A DNA stretch of 64,000 bases from Pseudomonas antarctica. GTDB lineage: Bacteria; Pseudomonadota; Gammaproteobacteria; Pseudomonadales; Pseudomonadaceae. The DNA is taken from positions 62,001 to 126,000 of the forward strand of contig NZ_UYXQ01000007.1 of the NCBI RefSeq assembly GCF_900624995.1, in the 5' to 3' direction. This document shows, piece after piece, positions 24,781 to 33,320 of this stretch; positions within the stretch are counted from its first letter, which is position 1, and every line of letters starts with the position of its first letter. The notes under the pieces are model-generated. The model searched no databases. It was not told the DNA's origin and worked only from the letters and a program-made list of their open reading frames with translations. A program made the position numbers and the translations under genes.

Positions 24781-25530
24781 CACCGAGTCCAAACCGGTGG
24801 ATTGCACCACCGGTTGCGCCTCAGGCGAGGCCAGGTAGTGCAACAATGCCTTGGCCTGCGCCGGGTGTCGGGCGTTGACCGGAATGCCCGCGGCAAAACG
24901 CGTCACCGATTGCACGTCTTCCGGGATCTTGCCGACGTAAGTCACGCCCGGCACCGGCAACAACTCCGCTACCTGTTGCAAGCCTACCTCGTAATCACCC
25001 TTGGCGACCTGTTCGGCGACCGGGACGCGTTCGATCATCGTGCCCTTGGCGGGCATACCGAGCTTCTTGAACAACTCTTTCTCGACATACACGCCGCTGG
25101 CGCTGTCCGAATACGCCACGGACTTGGCCTGACTCAGCACCGCCTTCAACTCGGCATCGGTGCCGATCGCCGGTTTGGCTGCGCCTTCCTTGACCACCAA
25201 GCCGATGCGCGAATCCGCCAGCTCCACGCGGGATGCCGGGTCAACCTTGCCCTGTTTGATCAAGTCATCCAGGGCGTAGCCGACCATGATCACCACGTCG
25301 GCTTGTTCGCCCCGGGCGAGGCGGTTGGGAATGGCTTCCGGCGCCTTGCCCATTGACGGGCCGAGAAGGGTGTCGAGGGTGTCGCCGCTCTGCTTGGCGT
25401 ACTGCGGACCGAGCAATTTATACGCGGCGGTGAAGCCCCCGGAGGTCATCACTTTGAGTTCTTCGGCCTGGGCCGTCAGCGCCAGGGCACCGAGGGCCAG
25501 GGCTGTCAAGGTGTTGAGCAGCGGCTTCAT
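24772..25530 (-). CDS. ModA-type extracellular substrate-binding protein
   Basis: 252 residues from ATG 25530. A signal peptide ([15 protein letters not shown]) is followed by a type II periplasmic binding fold resembling molybdate-binding ModA relatives ([80 protein letters not shown]). No ABC permease or ATPase lies nearby. Instead it follows an MFS symporter with a 4-nt overlap, so it probably binds an organic acid and not molybdate. Confidence 0.8.
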   Translation of the reverse strand: MKPLLNTLTALALGALALTAQAEELKVMTSGGFTAAYKLLGPQYAKQSGDTLDTLLGPSMGKAPEAIPNRLARGEQADVVIMVGYALDDLIKQGKVDPASRVELADSRIGLVVKEGAAKPAIGTDAELKAVLSQAKSVAYSDSASGVYVEKELFKKLGMPAKGTMIERVPVAEQVAKGDYEVGLQQVAELLPVPGVTYVGKIPEDVQSVTRFAAGIPVNARHPAQAKALLHYLASPEAQPVVQSTGLDSVSH

Positions 25531-26834
25531 AACGCTGCCCCCTGCATCACTTGCCCACGGGTGTTGGCGCGGCGATACAACGCGAGGGTCGAGCACAGCG
25601 CGCACAGCGCGGCAAAAATCATCCAGTAGGCCGGCGAGGCCTTGTCTGCGGTGATGTGAATGAACCAAGTGGAGATCGCCGGCGTGAACCCGCCGAAGAT
25701 CGCCGTCGCCAGGCTGTAGGCCAGAGAGAAGCCCGCCACGCGAACCTCTACCGGCATGATTTCGGTCAGGGCCGGGATCATCGCGCCGTTGTACATGCCG
25801 TACAGGAACGAGAACCACAGCAGGGTTTCCAACATGTGGCCGAAGCTCGGCGCGTTGACCACGAACGACAGCGCCGGATAGGCGGTGATCACGGTCAGGG
25901 CGGTCATCAACACCAGCACCGGCTTGCGGCCAAAACGGTCGCTCAGGGTGCCCCCGATCGGCAGCCAGATGAAGTTCGACACGGCCACCAGCAAGGTCAC
26001 CAGCAGGGCGTCGGAGGTGCTCAGTTGCAGCACGGTCTTACCGAAGGTCGGCGCGTACACGGTAATCAGGTAGAACGCGGTAGTGGTCATGGCCACCATC
26101 AACATGCCGCCGATCACCACGGTCCAGTTTTTCACCAGAGTAGCGAGCACTTCGCGCATGGTCGGGCGATGCTTGCGGTTGGCGAACTCTTCGGTTTCCT
26201 GCAGGTTACGACGCAGCACGAAGATGAACGGGATGATCACGCAACCGATGGCGAACGGAATACGCCAGCCCCAATCGGCAACCACAGCCGGTTGCATCCA
26301 CACGTTCAGGCCATAACCCAACGCGGCGGCAACCACGATGGAAATCTGTTGGCTGCCCGACTGCCAACTGGTGTAGAAGCCTTTGCGGCCGGGGGTGGCC
26401 ATTTCGGAAAGATAAACCGATACGCCGCCCAGTTCCGCACCGGCCGAGAAACCCTGCAGCAGGCGGCCCAGCAGTACGAGCAGAGGGGCCCATAGACCGA
26501 TGGCTTGATAACCCGGCACCAGCACGATCAGCAACGTGCCGCTGGCCATGATCGACAGGGTCACGATCAACCCTTTGCGGCGACCGACGTCATCGATATA
26601 CGCACCCAAAATGATCGCACCGAGGGGGCGCATCAGGAAGCCTGCACCGAACACGGCGAAGGTCATCATTAATGACGCAAACTCATTGGCGGCGGGGAAG
26701 AACGCGGCAGCGATGTAGGTGGCGTAGAAACCGAACAGAAAGAAGTCAAACTGTTCGAGGAAGTTACCCGAAGTAACGCGCAATACCGCACCCACTTTCG
26801 AGCGGGCAGAGTCGGGCCGGGAAGGGCTAGTCAT
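25527..26834 (-). CDS. MHS-family MFS symporter (citrate/tricarballylate type)
   Basis: 435 residues and 12 helices. The metabolite:H+ symporter signatures are [20 protein letters not shown] at the N-terminus, [20 protein letters not shown] in the first loop and [20 protein letters not shown]. It is close in pattern to TcuC/CitA carriers of tri- and dicarboxylates. It overlaps the binding-protein gene by 4 nt. Uptake of citrate, tricarballylate or aconitate is the likeliest role. Confidence 0.85.
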   Translation of the reverse strand: MTSPSRPDSARSKVGAVLRVTSGNFLEQFDFFLFGFYATYIAAAFFPAANEFASLMMTFAVFGAGFLMRPLGAIILGAYIDDVGRRKGLIVTLSIMASGTLLIVLVPGYQAIGLWAPLLVLLGRLLQGFSAGAELGGVSVYLSEMATPGRKGFYTSWQSGSQQISIVVAAALGYGLNVWMQPAVVADWGWRIPFAIGCVIIPFIFVLRRNLQETEEFANRKHRPTMREVLATLVKNWTVVIGGMLMVAMTTTAFYLITVYAPTFGKTVLQLSTSDALLVTLLVAVSNFIWLPIGGTLSDRFGRKPVLVLMTALTVITAYPALSFVVNAPSFGHMLETLLWFSFLYGMYNGAMIPALTEIMPVEVRVAGFSLAYSLATAIFGGFTPAISTWFIHITADKASPAYWMIFAALCALCSTLALYRRANTRGQVMQGAAL

Positions 26835-27032
26835 GGTTTTGTGTCTCCAGCGTTCTTTTTAAAGTGCTTGTTTCGCTTAAGACTGCGGATAGTGGCTGAC
26901 ACATTTAGAAATGATAAGTGAGTAATTTGGATGCATTGATGCGCATACGCTATCAATCAATACGCCCGACCAACATGCTCACCCTGTTCTATGCTTGCAG
27001 GTGTGACCAATTCTTAAGGATGGGAGGTGGCA

Positions 27033-27179
27033 ATGGCTAACGAGCACACGCACCGGGATGAGCCGGAGCATGATCAACCCCGGCGGCGGCCTGAAGAGGA
27101 AAAGCCGCAGACCTGGAAGCATCCGGACGATGGTACGGAGCTTTCCGAGCGGGATCAGGAACGTCCACTCAAGCCCTGA
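27033..27179 (+). CDS. Small highly charged protein, unknown
   Basis: 48 residues starting MANEHTHRDEPEHDQPRRRP and ending SERDQERPLKP, nearly all charged or polar. GGGAGGTGG lies 3-5 nt before the ATG, a very strong ribosome site. No hydrophobic segment; probably disordered. It stands alone between the MHS transporter and the VOC gene. Confidence 0.6.
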   Translation: MANEHTHRDEPEHDQPRRRPEEEKPQTWKHPDDGTELSERDQERPLKP

Positions 27180-27202
27180 GTAACCAGGCAATAATGATTA
27201 AC

Positions 27203-27231
27203 TGTGGGAGCCGGCAAGCCCGCTGCCACAT
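27203..27231. repeat. REP-type palindromic element
   Basis: GTGGGAGCCGGCAAGCCCGC followed by TGCCACA belongs to the Pseudomonas REP family that recurs at eight or more intergenic sites here. Imperfect hairpin between convergent genes. Confidence 0.65.
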
Positions 27232-27242
27232 TCGTGCTGTAT

Positions 27243-27635
27243 TCAGCCCACGATTGGCGTACACAGTTCCACCAACGTGCCGTCCGGGCAACGCACATAC
27301 GACACCACTTGCCCCCACGGCTTGGTGCTCGGCGCGGCCAGCTCTTTCGCGCCGAGTACAAGGGCTTTGGCGTGCGCGACGAACACATCCTCGGTGACGA
27401 AACCCACCTCCATGCCCAGCGGCTGCCGGGACGCGTGCGCCTCCACGTGCCCGCCGTCGAAATTCAATTCGCCCAATTCATGCGCGGCAAACGAGAGGGT
27501 GGTGTCGCCGGTTTCCAACTCGCCATAGGTGCCTGACTCATGCAGGAAACGGCGACTGAAACCGAAGGCTTTTTCGAAGAATGCCAGGGATGCAGCGACG
27601 TCCGGCACATAGATGATGGTGTAGGCGAATTTCAT
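27243..27635 (-). CDS. VOC (glyoxalase/bleomycin-resistance fold) protein
   Basis: 130 residues from ATG 27635, preceded by AAGGAGCG. Pattern: YTIIYVPDVAASLAFFEKAF at the start, GELETGDTTLSFAAH in the middle, WGQVVSYVRCPDGTLVELCT at the end, with the paired beta-alpha-beta-beta-beta units of the VOC superfamily. The metal ligands (His/Glu) are only partly apparent. Substrate unknown. Confidence 0.88.
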   Translation of the reverse strand: MKFAYTIIYVPDVAASLAFFEKAFGFSRRFLHESGTYGELETGDTTLSFAAHELGELNFDGGHVEAHASRQPLGMEVGFVTEDVFVAHAKALVLGAKELAAPSTKPWGQVVSYVRCPDGTLVELCTPIVG

Positions 27636-27673
27636 GATTAAGCGCTCCTTGCTGAAGAGTGGATTAATGCGGC

Positions 27674-27853
27674 TCAGGAAAGCAGCACGGCAATCGGAAA
27701 GCCTCGCGCCAGTACCACATAGGCTAACGCCGCTGCCAGGCACAAGCCGACAAACACCCGCAGCAACGTGCGGGCGGTGGGGGTGGCGATGAACCTGATT
27801 ACCCAGAGACAGAACCCGGCCACCACAATGGCCAAGGCGAGAATGACCAGCAC
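27674..27853 (-). CDS. Small two-helix membrane protein, unknown
   Basis: 59 residues from GTG 27853, with two hydrophobic helices (LVILALAIVVAGFCLWVIRF; FVGLCLAAALAYVVLARGFP). AGGAAC lies 6 nt before the GTG. An ATG at 27922 gives 82 residues but has no ribosome site. It lies just upstream of the VOC gene in the same direction. Confidence 0.55.
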   Translation of the reverse strand: MLVILALAIVVAGFCLWVIRFIATPTARTLLRVFVGLCLAAALAYVVLARGFPIAVLLS

Positions 27854-27983
27854 AATAATGTTCCTGTGACCCTGCAAAGCTGATTTATAGACGCAAAGGC
27901 CCGCGTTGAACAGTGCGCGCATAGACGCAGGCCCCCGGGTGTTTCTACACTGCCTCTTGTCTAGGGCAGTGGGGCGAGCGCCG

Positions 27984-28919
27984 ATGAATCGAAATGAATT
28001 ACGCAAGGCCGACATCAACCTCATGGTCGTCTTTGAAACGTTGATGCTTGAACGCAATGTGACACGGGTGGCGGAGAAGCTGTTTCTCGGCCAGCCGACC
28101 ATCAGTTCGGCGCTCAATCGCCTGCGCACGCTGTTCAATGACCCGCTGTTCATTCGCGTCGGCCATCGCATGGAACCGACCGCGCGGGCCGAGGAAATCA
28201 TCAAACACCTGTCGCCGGCCCTCGACTCCTTATCGTCGGCCCTGAGCCTGACCCACGATTTCGACCCGTCCATCAGCACCATGACCTTTCGCATCGGCCT
28301 GTCCGATGACGTCGAGTTCGGCCTGCTGCCGCCCTTGCTGCGCGCCTTGCGCCAGGAAGCGCCGTTGGTGGTGTTCGTGGTGCAGCATGTGGATTACTGG
28401 CGTATCCCCGACCTGCTGGCGTCCGGCGATATCACCGTCGGCATCACCCAGACCCGCGGCCTGCCAGCTAACGCCAAACGTAAACTGTTACGGCATATCC
28501 GCCCCTGCCTGTTGCGCGCCGATGCCTCGGACAAACCGCTGACCCTCGACGAATATTGCGCACGCCCCCATGTGCTGGTGTCCCACACCGCCAACGTGTC
28601 CGGGTTTGCCGATGAATGGCTGGCGGAGATTGGCCGCAAGCGTCACGTGGTGCTGTCGGTGCCGCAATACAGCGCGCTGCCAGCGTTGCTCGCCGGCACC
28701 GACATGATCGCCAGCCTGCCGGACTATACGGCCCAGGCCATGGCCGCTGGCGGGAACCTGTTCTGCGAGCCGTTTCCGTTCGAAACGCCGACCCTGGACT
28801 TGTCCATGGTCTGGCTGAGCCACGTCGACACCGACCCGGCGGAACGCTGGATGCGCTCGCGGCTGGAGGCGTTCATGAGTGAGCGCGACCTGTTGCCGGT
28901 GCGGGTGCCAAAATCTTGA
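27984..28919 (+). CDS. LysR-type regulator
   Basis: 311 residues from ATG 27984 (GGGGCGAG upstream). The N-terminal motif is NELRKADINLMVVFETLMLE with QPTISSALNRLRTLFNDPLF, the NodD/PcpR-like subgroup. The ligand domain follows (DFDPSISTMTFRIGLSDDVE). It is 27 nt upstream of the LtrA gene on the same strand, so co-transcription is possible. Effector unknown. Confidence 0.88.
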   Translation: MNRNELRKADINLMVVFETLMLERNVTRVAEKLFLGQPTISSALNRLRTLFNDPLFIRVGHRMEPTARAEEIIKHLSPALDSLSSALSLTHDFDPSISTMTFRIGLSDDVEFGLLPPLLRALRQEAPLVVFVVQHVDYWRIPDLLASGDITVGITQTRGLPANAKRKLLRHIRPCLLRADASDKPLTLDEYCARPHVLVSHTANVSGFADEWLAEIGRKRHVVLSVPQYSALPALLAGTDMIASLPDYTAQAMAAGGNLFCEPFPFETPTLDLSMVWLSHVDTDPAERWMRSRLEAFMSERDLLPVRVPKS

Positions 28920-28946
28920 GATAAACCCTTCAAGGAGAAACCATCG

Positions 28947-30134
28947 ATGAGCCCGTTCCCTTCCTTGCTGCGTAGTCGCGGCAGTCATGACAGCGGCAAG
29001 GTTGGCATGGTCGAGCTGTTTTTCGACCTGGTGTTCGTGTTTGCCGTGACGCAGTTGTCGCATTCGCTGCTGGCCCATCTGACCCTTGGCGGCGCGCTGC
29101 AGGTGGCGCTGATGATGGTCGCGGTATGGTGGGTGTGGATCTTCACGTCATGGATCACCAACTGGCTCGACCCGGACAAAATCCCGATTCGTATTGGCCT
29201 GTTCGGCTTGATGGTCGCCGGCCTATTGTTGTCTTCGTCGATCCCCAAGGCCTTTACCGACCGAGGTCTGCTATTTGCTGGCGCCTACGTATTCATGCAA
29301 GTAGGGCGCACGCTGTTTGCGTTGTGGGCAGTGCGTGGCGAGTCGCGGAACATGACCCGAAATTTCCAGCGAATCCTGGCGTGGATGGTCTTTTCGGGCG
29401 TGTTCTGGATCACCGGCAGCCTGCTCGAAGGCGAGCATCGCCTGGCGTTCTGGGCGCTGGCACTGTTGATCGAACTGATATCGCCTTCGGTGTATTTCTG
29501 GGTGCCGGGCCTCGGGCGTTCGACGCTTGCGGATTGGAACGTGGAAGGCAACCACATGGCCGAACGCTGCGGCCTGTTTGTGATTATCGCCCTCGGGGAG
29601 TCATTGCTGGTGACCGGCGCCACCTTCGCTGAATTGCCCTGGAGCCTCGAAGGCCTTGGCGCGTTCCTGGTGGCGGTGGTGGGTAGCATCGCCCTGTGGT
29701 GGATCTATTTCGACAGCGGCGCCGAGCGCGCGCATCACCGCATCGCCAGCTCTGCCGACCCGGGCCGCCAGGCGCGGATTGCCTACACCTATCTGCACGT
29801 GTTGATCGTCGCCGGGATCATTGTCAGCGCGGTGGCCGACGAACTGGTGCTGGTGCATCCGGGGCATGCTAGCCAGGCGGGTGTCGTCGCGATCATCGCC
29901 GGGCCGTGGTTGTTTCTGTTGGGCAGCGCGTTGTTCAAATGGGTAATGAGTGACCGGCCGTGGCCACCGCTCTCGCACCTGGGCGGGCTGCTGATGTTGC
30001 TGCTGGTATTGCCGCTGGGCTTACAGCAGGTGTTTTCGGCATTGATGCTGGGTGCGCTGACCACGGCGGTGTTGGTGATCGTGGCGTTCTGGGAGAGTCG
30101 TGCGTTGCGCAGCCTGACCGAAAGTTCACACTGA
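28947..30134 (+). CDS. ltrA: Low temperature requirement protein A family
   Basis: 395 residues with about ten membrane helices. The family opens with VGMVELFFDLVFVFAVTQLS, seen here at residues 18-37, and carries RCGLFVIIALGESLLVTGAT in the centre, both LtrA hallmarks. Biochemical role unknown; the name comes from a Listeria cold-growth mutant. AAGGAGAAA lies 7 nt before the ATG. Confidence 0.88.
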   Translation: MSPFPSLLRSRGSHDSGKVGMVELFFDLVFVFAVTQLSHSLLAHLTLGGALQVALMMVAVWWVWIFTSWITNWLDPDKIPIRIGLFGLMVAGLLLSSSIPKAFTDRGLLFAGAYVFMQVGRTLFALWAVRGESRNMTRNFQRILAWMVFSGVFWITGSLLEGEHRLAFWALALLIELISPSVYFWVPGLGRSTLADWNVEGNHMAERCGLFVIIALGESLLVTGATFAELPWSLEGLGAFLVAVVGSIALWWIYFDSGAERAHHRIASSADPGRQARIAYTYLHVLIVAGIIVSAVADELVLVHPGHASQAGVVAIIAGPWLFLLGSALFKWVMSDRPWPPLSHLGGLLMLLLVLPLGLQQVFSALMLGALTTAVLVIVAFWESRALRSLTESSH

Positions 30135-30203
30135 AAACGCTCTGATTCAGTTTGGCTGCGTGCTATACGTAGGCTCTTTTCCTACAACCATTCGGAGCTT
30201 TTC

Positions 30204-30566
30204 ATGCCGCACCTGCACCTGGAATACACCGCCAATCTCCCCGGCCTGGCCGTTGAGAAAACCCTGTTGCGGCTTAACAATGTGCTGATGGCGTCCGGGC
30301 AGTTCGGTTCCGAGTTTGATATCAAAAGCCGCGCCGTGAAGGTCGAGACTTTCCAGGTCGGCACCTCCCTCAGCCCGCGCGGCTTTATTGCGGTGAAGCT
30401 GTCGCTGCTCAGCGGGCGTTCACCACAGGTCAAGACGCAGCTGTCGGAAAGCCTGTTGGCGGCGTTGCAGGACCAGTGCGAGTGGCCGGCGGATATACAG
30501 GTTCAACTCAGCGTATTGCTGGTCGACATGGATCGCGATTCTTACAGCAAAGTTGTCATTGGCTGA
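30204..30566 (+). CDS. 5-carboxymethyl-2-hydroxymuconate isomerase family (tautomerase)
   Basis: 120 residues, the family's normal length. It begins MPHLHLEYTANL, so proline 2 becomes the catalytic N-terminal residue after methionine removal, and the rest fits CHMI (FQVGTSLSPRGFIAVKLSLL, VLLVDMDRDSYSK). CHMI (HpaF) acts in homoprotocatechuate breakdown, but no other hpa genes are near, so it may serve another tautomerisation. Converges with the LysR gene 3 nt away. Confidence 0.85.
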   Translation: MPHLHLEYTANLPGLAVEKTLLRLNNVLMASGQFGSEFDIKSRAVKVETFQVGTSLSPRGFIAVKLSLLSGRSPQVKTQLSESLLAALQDQCEWPADIQVQLSVLLVDMDRDSYSKVVIG

Positions 30567-30569
30567 CGG

Positions 30570-31505
30570 TTACAACAACCCTTGCTCAGCACACACCTTC
30601 ACCACCTGCTCACGAAACCAGGTATTGGCGTTGTCCTGGCCACTTGTTTCGTTCCACTGCATGTCCAGGGTAAACCCCGGTAAACCGCTGGGCGCCTCGC
30701 AATGGCCGAACACCGTGGCCGGCGCCAGCAGCTTTTGCACGCGACGGGGCAGGGTGACAACAAAGTCGGTGCCGGTGATCATCTTCAAGGCCGCGCTGTA
30801 ACTGTTCGCACGGGCGATCACCTGGCGCTTGTGAGCCTGGCGCGCCAGCCAGCCGTCGATCATGTTGGTGTCGGATGTCCACGGCGTGGGGAACACATGG
30901 CGCCGCTCGACAAAGGAGTGCAGGCTCAATGCCGGCTCGCGCGGGGCTGAGCGTTTATCGAACACGCAGACCAAATCATCTTCCAGCAGCATCTGGGTCT
31001 TGAAGTCTTTGTGGGCGCGGTGAAAGTGCGGGCCGAAGCAAATCACCAGGTCGAGGCGGCCTTCGCGCAGGTCGTCGGCGGGGATGTCGGTTTCCAGCTT
31101 CTGCACATTAACGATCACCGGCAGGTCGGCGCGGTCGAAGTGCTTCAACAGGCGCGGCAGGATCAACTGTTCGAAGTATTCCGGGGCGCAGACATTAAAG
31201 GTTACGGCCGTCGAAGTCGGGTCAAACGCTTGGCCACCCGCGTGGCACAGGTTGATGCTTTCCAGGATCTTCTGCACATGCCCATACATGGTGGTGGCTT
31301 TGTACGTAGGCCGCATGCCCGCCCGCGTGTTGATAAACAGCTCATCCTCAAAACTGGTGCGCAGTTTCTTCAGGCTGTAACTCACGGTGGACTGGCTGAC
31401 GAACAGCGTTTCAGACACCTCGGTAACGCTGCTCTGGTCGTAGACGGCGATAAACACCATCAAGTCCTGCATATCCAGTTTTCTGAGCAAATTACTGTTT
31501 AGCAT
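30570..31505 (-). CDS. LysR-type regulator
   Basis: 311 residues. The helix-turn-helix region LDMQDLMVFIAVYDQSSVTE with QSTVSYSLKKLRTSFEDELF is complete, as is the ligand domain. It shares strand with the CynX-type transporter 137 nt upstream. Subgroup resembles LeuO/NodD-like members with long linkers. Target unknown. Confidence 0.87.
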   Translation of the reverse strand: MLNSNLLRKLDMQDLMVFIAVYDQSSVTEVSETLFVSQSTVSYSLKKLRTSFEDELFINTRAGMRPTYKATTMYGHVQKILESINLCHAGGQAFDPTSTAVTFNVCAPEYFEQLILPRLLKHFDRADLPVIVNVQKLETDIPADDLREGRLDLVICFGPHFHRAHKDFKTQMLLEDDLVCVFDKRSAPREPALSLHSFVERRHVFPTPWTSDTNMIDGWLARQAHKRQVIARANSYSAALKMITGTDFVVTLPRRVQKLLAPATVFGHCEAPSGLPGFTLDMQWNETSGQDNANTWFREQVVKVCAEQGLL

Positions 31506-31642
31506 CCATTCCGTCCGGTAAGCCTTGGCACTGTGACAGCGCGCGACAAGGGCAAAAGCTTAACGGAACGGTCGTGCCAATAGAAAGCTCTGTAGGGCGT
31601 TTCTATGTTTGGTGTGGGACAAAAAATGTTGGCAACACGACG

Positions 31643-32830
31643 TTACTGGATATGCCGTGCGTAATGCGTTGGATTGAACCGCGTGACGATCAGCAGCATC
31701 ACCACGGCCACCGCCGTCAGCGACCACCAGGCCCATTCGAAGCTGCCTAACTGGTCTCGGATCATCCCGGCAATAAGTGGCGACAGGCTGGCAATCAGAT
31801 AACCGATGCCTTGCACAAACGCGGTCAGGCCACCGGCGCGGCGCGGGTTGTCCAGGTGGTCGAGGGACAGGATCAGGCTCATCGGAAACAGCCCGCCGAT
31901 GCCCAGGCCCAATAGGCAAGGCCACAACAGGTGCAGGTGTTGGGGCATAAGAATGAGGCCGCACAAACCCAGGATGATCAGCACCAGCAGCACCGCAACG
32001 ACGCGGCGTTTATCTTTTCGGCGGTTGGCGATGGCCGGGGTGACCAGGCCGGACACCACTTCCATGGCGGTCAAGAACCCCAGCAGTAAACCGGCGTTCT
32101 GTTCGCTTAAGCCTTGCTCCACGTAATACGGCGCCAGCCACGCCAGCACACAGGTGTAGGACGCGGTGCCGAGGCCGAAAAAGATCGCCAGCAACCACGC
32201 GCGGCGGTTACCAAAAAATGATTCCTGCGCGCCGGAGCCGGCTTGGGGCAATGGCGGCATCGCCGCGCGCTGGGCGTACCAGAACACCAACGCCAATAAC
32301 GCCAGTGCCGCCCAGATCGCCAAGCCGACGCGCCAACTGCCGGTCTGCACCTGCACAAATGGCGCGAACGACGCCGCGAGTGCCGCGCCACCCATGATCG
32401 CGGTGACATACAGGCCCATGAACAGCGAAACGTTATCGCCAAAGCGTGTCTTGATCAGCGCTGGCATCAGCGCCTGGATCATGGCGATGCCGACGCCAGC
32501 TGCAATGGCACTGACGATCAATTCCAGTGCTGAATCCAGAAACAGCCGAGACAGTGTGGCCAGGCCAATCACCCCTAACGACAGCACAATGCTGCGGTGC
32601 TCACCAAAGCGTTTGCCCAGGCCAATGCCAAAAAACATCGCCAATCCCATCGCCATGACCGGCAACATGGTCAGCAAGGCGGCGCCGCTGAAGCTCAGCG
32701 GTACATCGCCGCGAATCGAAGACAATAGCGGGCCAACGGCGGCCATCGACGGGCGCAGGTTAAGGGCGACCAGGACAACGCTGATCATCAGCCAGATGGC
32801 GGTGGTGGGTGTTGCGCGAACGTTTTCCAT
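31643..32830 (-). CDS. CynX/NimT family MFS transporter
   Basis: 395 residues, 12 helices. The family signature VVLVALNLRPSMAAVGPLLS stands at residues 20-39, and GIGIGGLFPMSLILSLDHLD-like sequence marks the second half. Members include cyanate carrier CynX and the 2-nitroimidazole exporter NimT. The cargo cannot be told; no cyanase is near. Confidence 0.87.
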   Translation of the reverse strand: MENVRATPTTAIWLMISVVLVALNLRPSMAAVGPLLSSIRGDVPLSFSGAALLTMLPVMAMGLAMFFGIGLGKRFGEHRSIVLSLGVIGLATLSRLFLDSALELIVSAIAAGVGIAMIQALMPALIKTRFGDNVSLFMGLYVTAIMGGAALAASFAPFVQVQTGSWRVGLAIWAALALLALVFWYAQRAAMPPLPQAGSGAQESFFGNRRAWLLAIFFGLGTASYTCVLAWLAPYYVEQGLSEQNAGLLLGFLTAMEVVSGLVTPAIANRRKDKRRVVAVLLVLIILGLCGLILMPQHLHLLWPCLLGLGIGGLFPMSLILSLDHLDNPRRAGGLTAFVQGIGYLIASLSPLIAGMIRDQLGSFEWAWWSLTAVAVVMLLIVTRFNPTHYARHIQ

Positions 32831-32951
32831 GGGTGGGCCTTAGATAGACAAGGGCGAATCAGGCCACGCATGGGGGAGAGGGGCAAATGAGAAAGTCGCA
32901 GGCGCTATCTAAAAATTGCAGGTAACTGACACACCCTAGATCAAAAGGATG

Positions 32952-32976
32952 AGAGCGGGCTTGCTCGCTCCCACAG
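32952..32976. repeat. REP-type palindromic element
   Basis: GAGCGGGCTTGCTCGCTCCC then ACAGG. Single REP hairpin just past the 3' end of the ruined aldehyde dehydrogenase. Confidence 0.65.
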
Positions 32977-32989
32977 GTGACCTTCGTCG

Positions 32990-33320
32990 TTAGTTGGAGC
33001 GGATCACATGCTTGATCTCCTGAAACGTCGCCAGCCCCACGGCCCCAGTTCGCGTGAAATAGCCCTTCGCCAGGTCGGCCGGTCGTTCACCGCCGCACAG
33101 CAAACGCGCGCCGTCCGCGATGCCGCGATCACGGCCGGTGCTTTTCGACCCGTCGATAAAGGCCGCGCTGGCCGCCTCAACGGCTTGGGCCACGACGCTC
33201 CCACCACCCCACGCTGACGTGGGCCAAGGTGGCTTCGGTGGCTGGGTTGATCACCTCGAGCACGTCATGGCTTGCACGCCACTCACCACCGATAAACACA
33301 CCGTTCAATACGTCGCTTAT
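32990..33320 (-). pseudogene. Aldehyde dehydrogenase remnant behind aruI
   Basis: The minus strand keeps the N-terminus (LNGVFIGGEWRASHDVLEVI, NPATEATLAHV), a frameshift, then a middle scrap (VAQAVEAASAAFIDG) and a C-terminal scrap (DGARLLCGGERPADLAKGYF). Full ALDH proteins are about 480 residues; over 350 are gone, including the catalytic Cys. Even the start codon is ATA, with GGAGG 7 nt upstream, overlapping the aruI stop. The enzyme would have oxidised the aldehyde made by AruI. Confidence 0.78.

Noticed and set aside
24772..25530. True molybdate-binding protein ModA
   Set aside because: No modBC genes nearby; it overlaps an organic-acid type MFS symporter gene.
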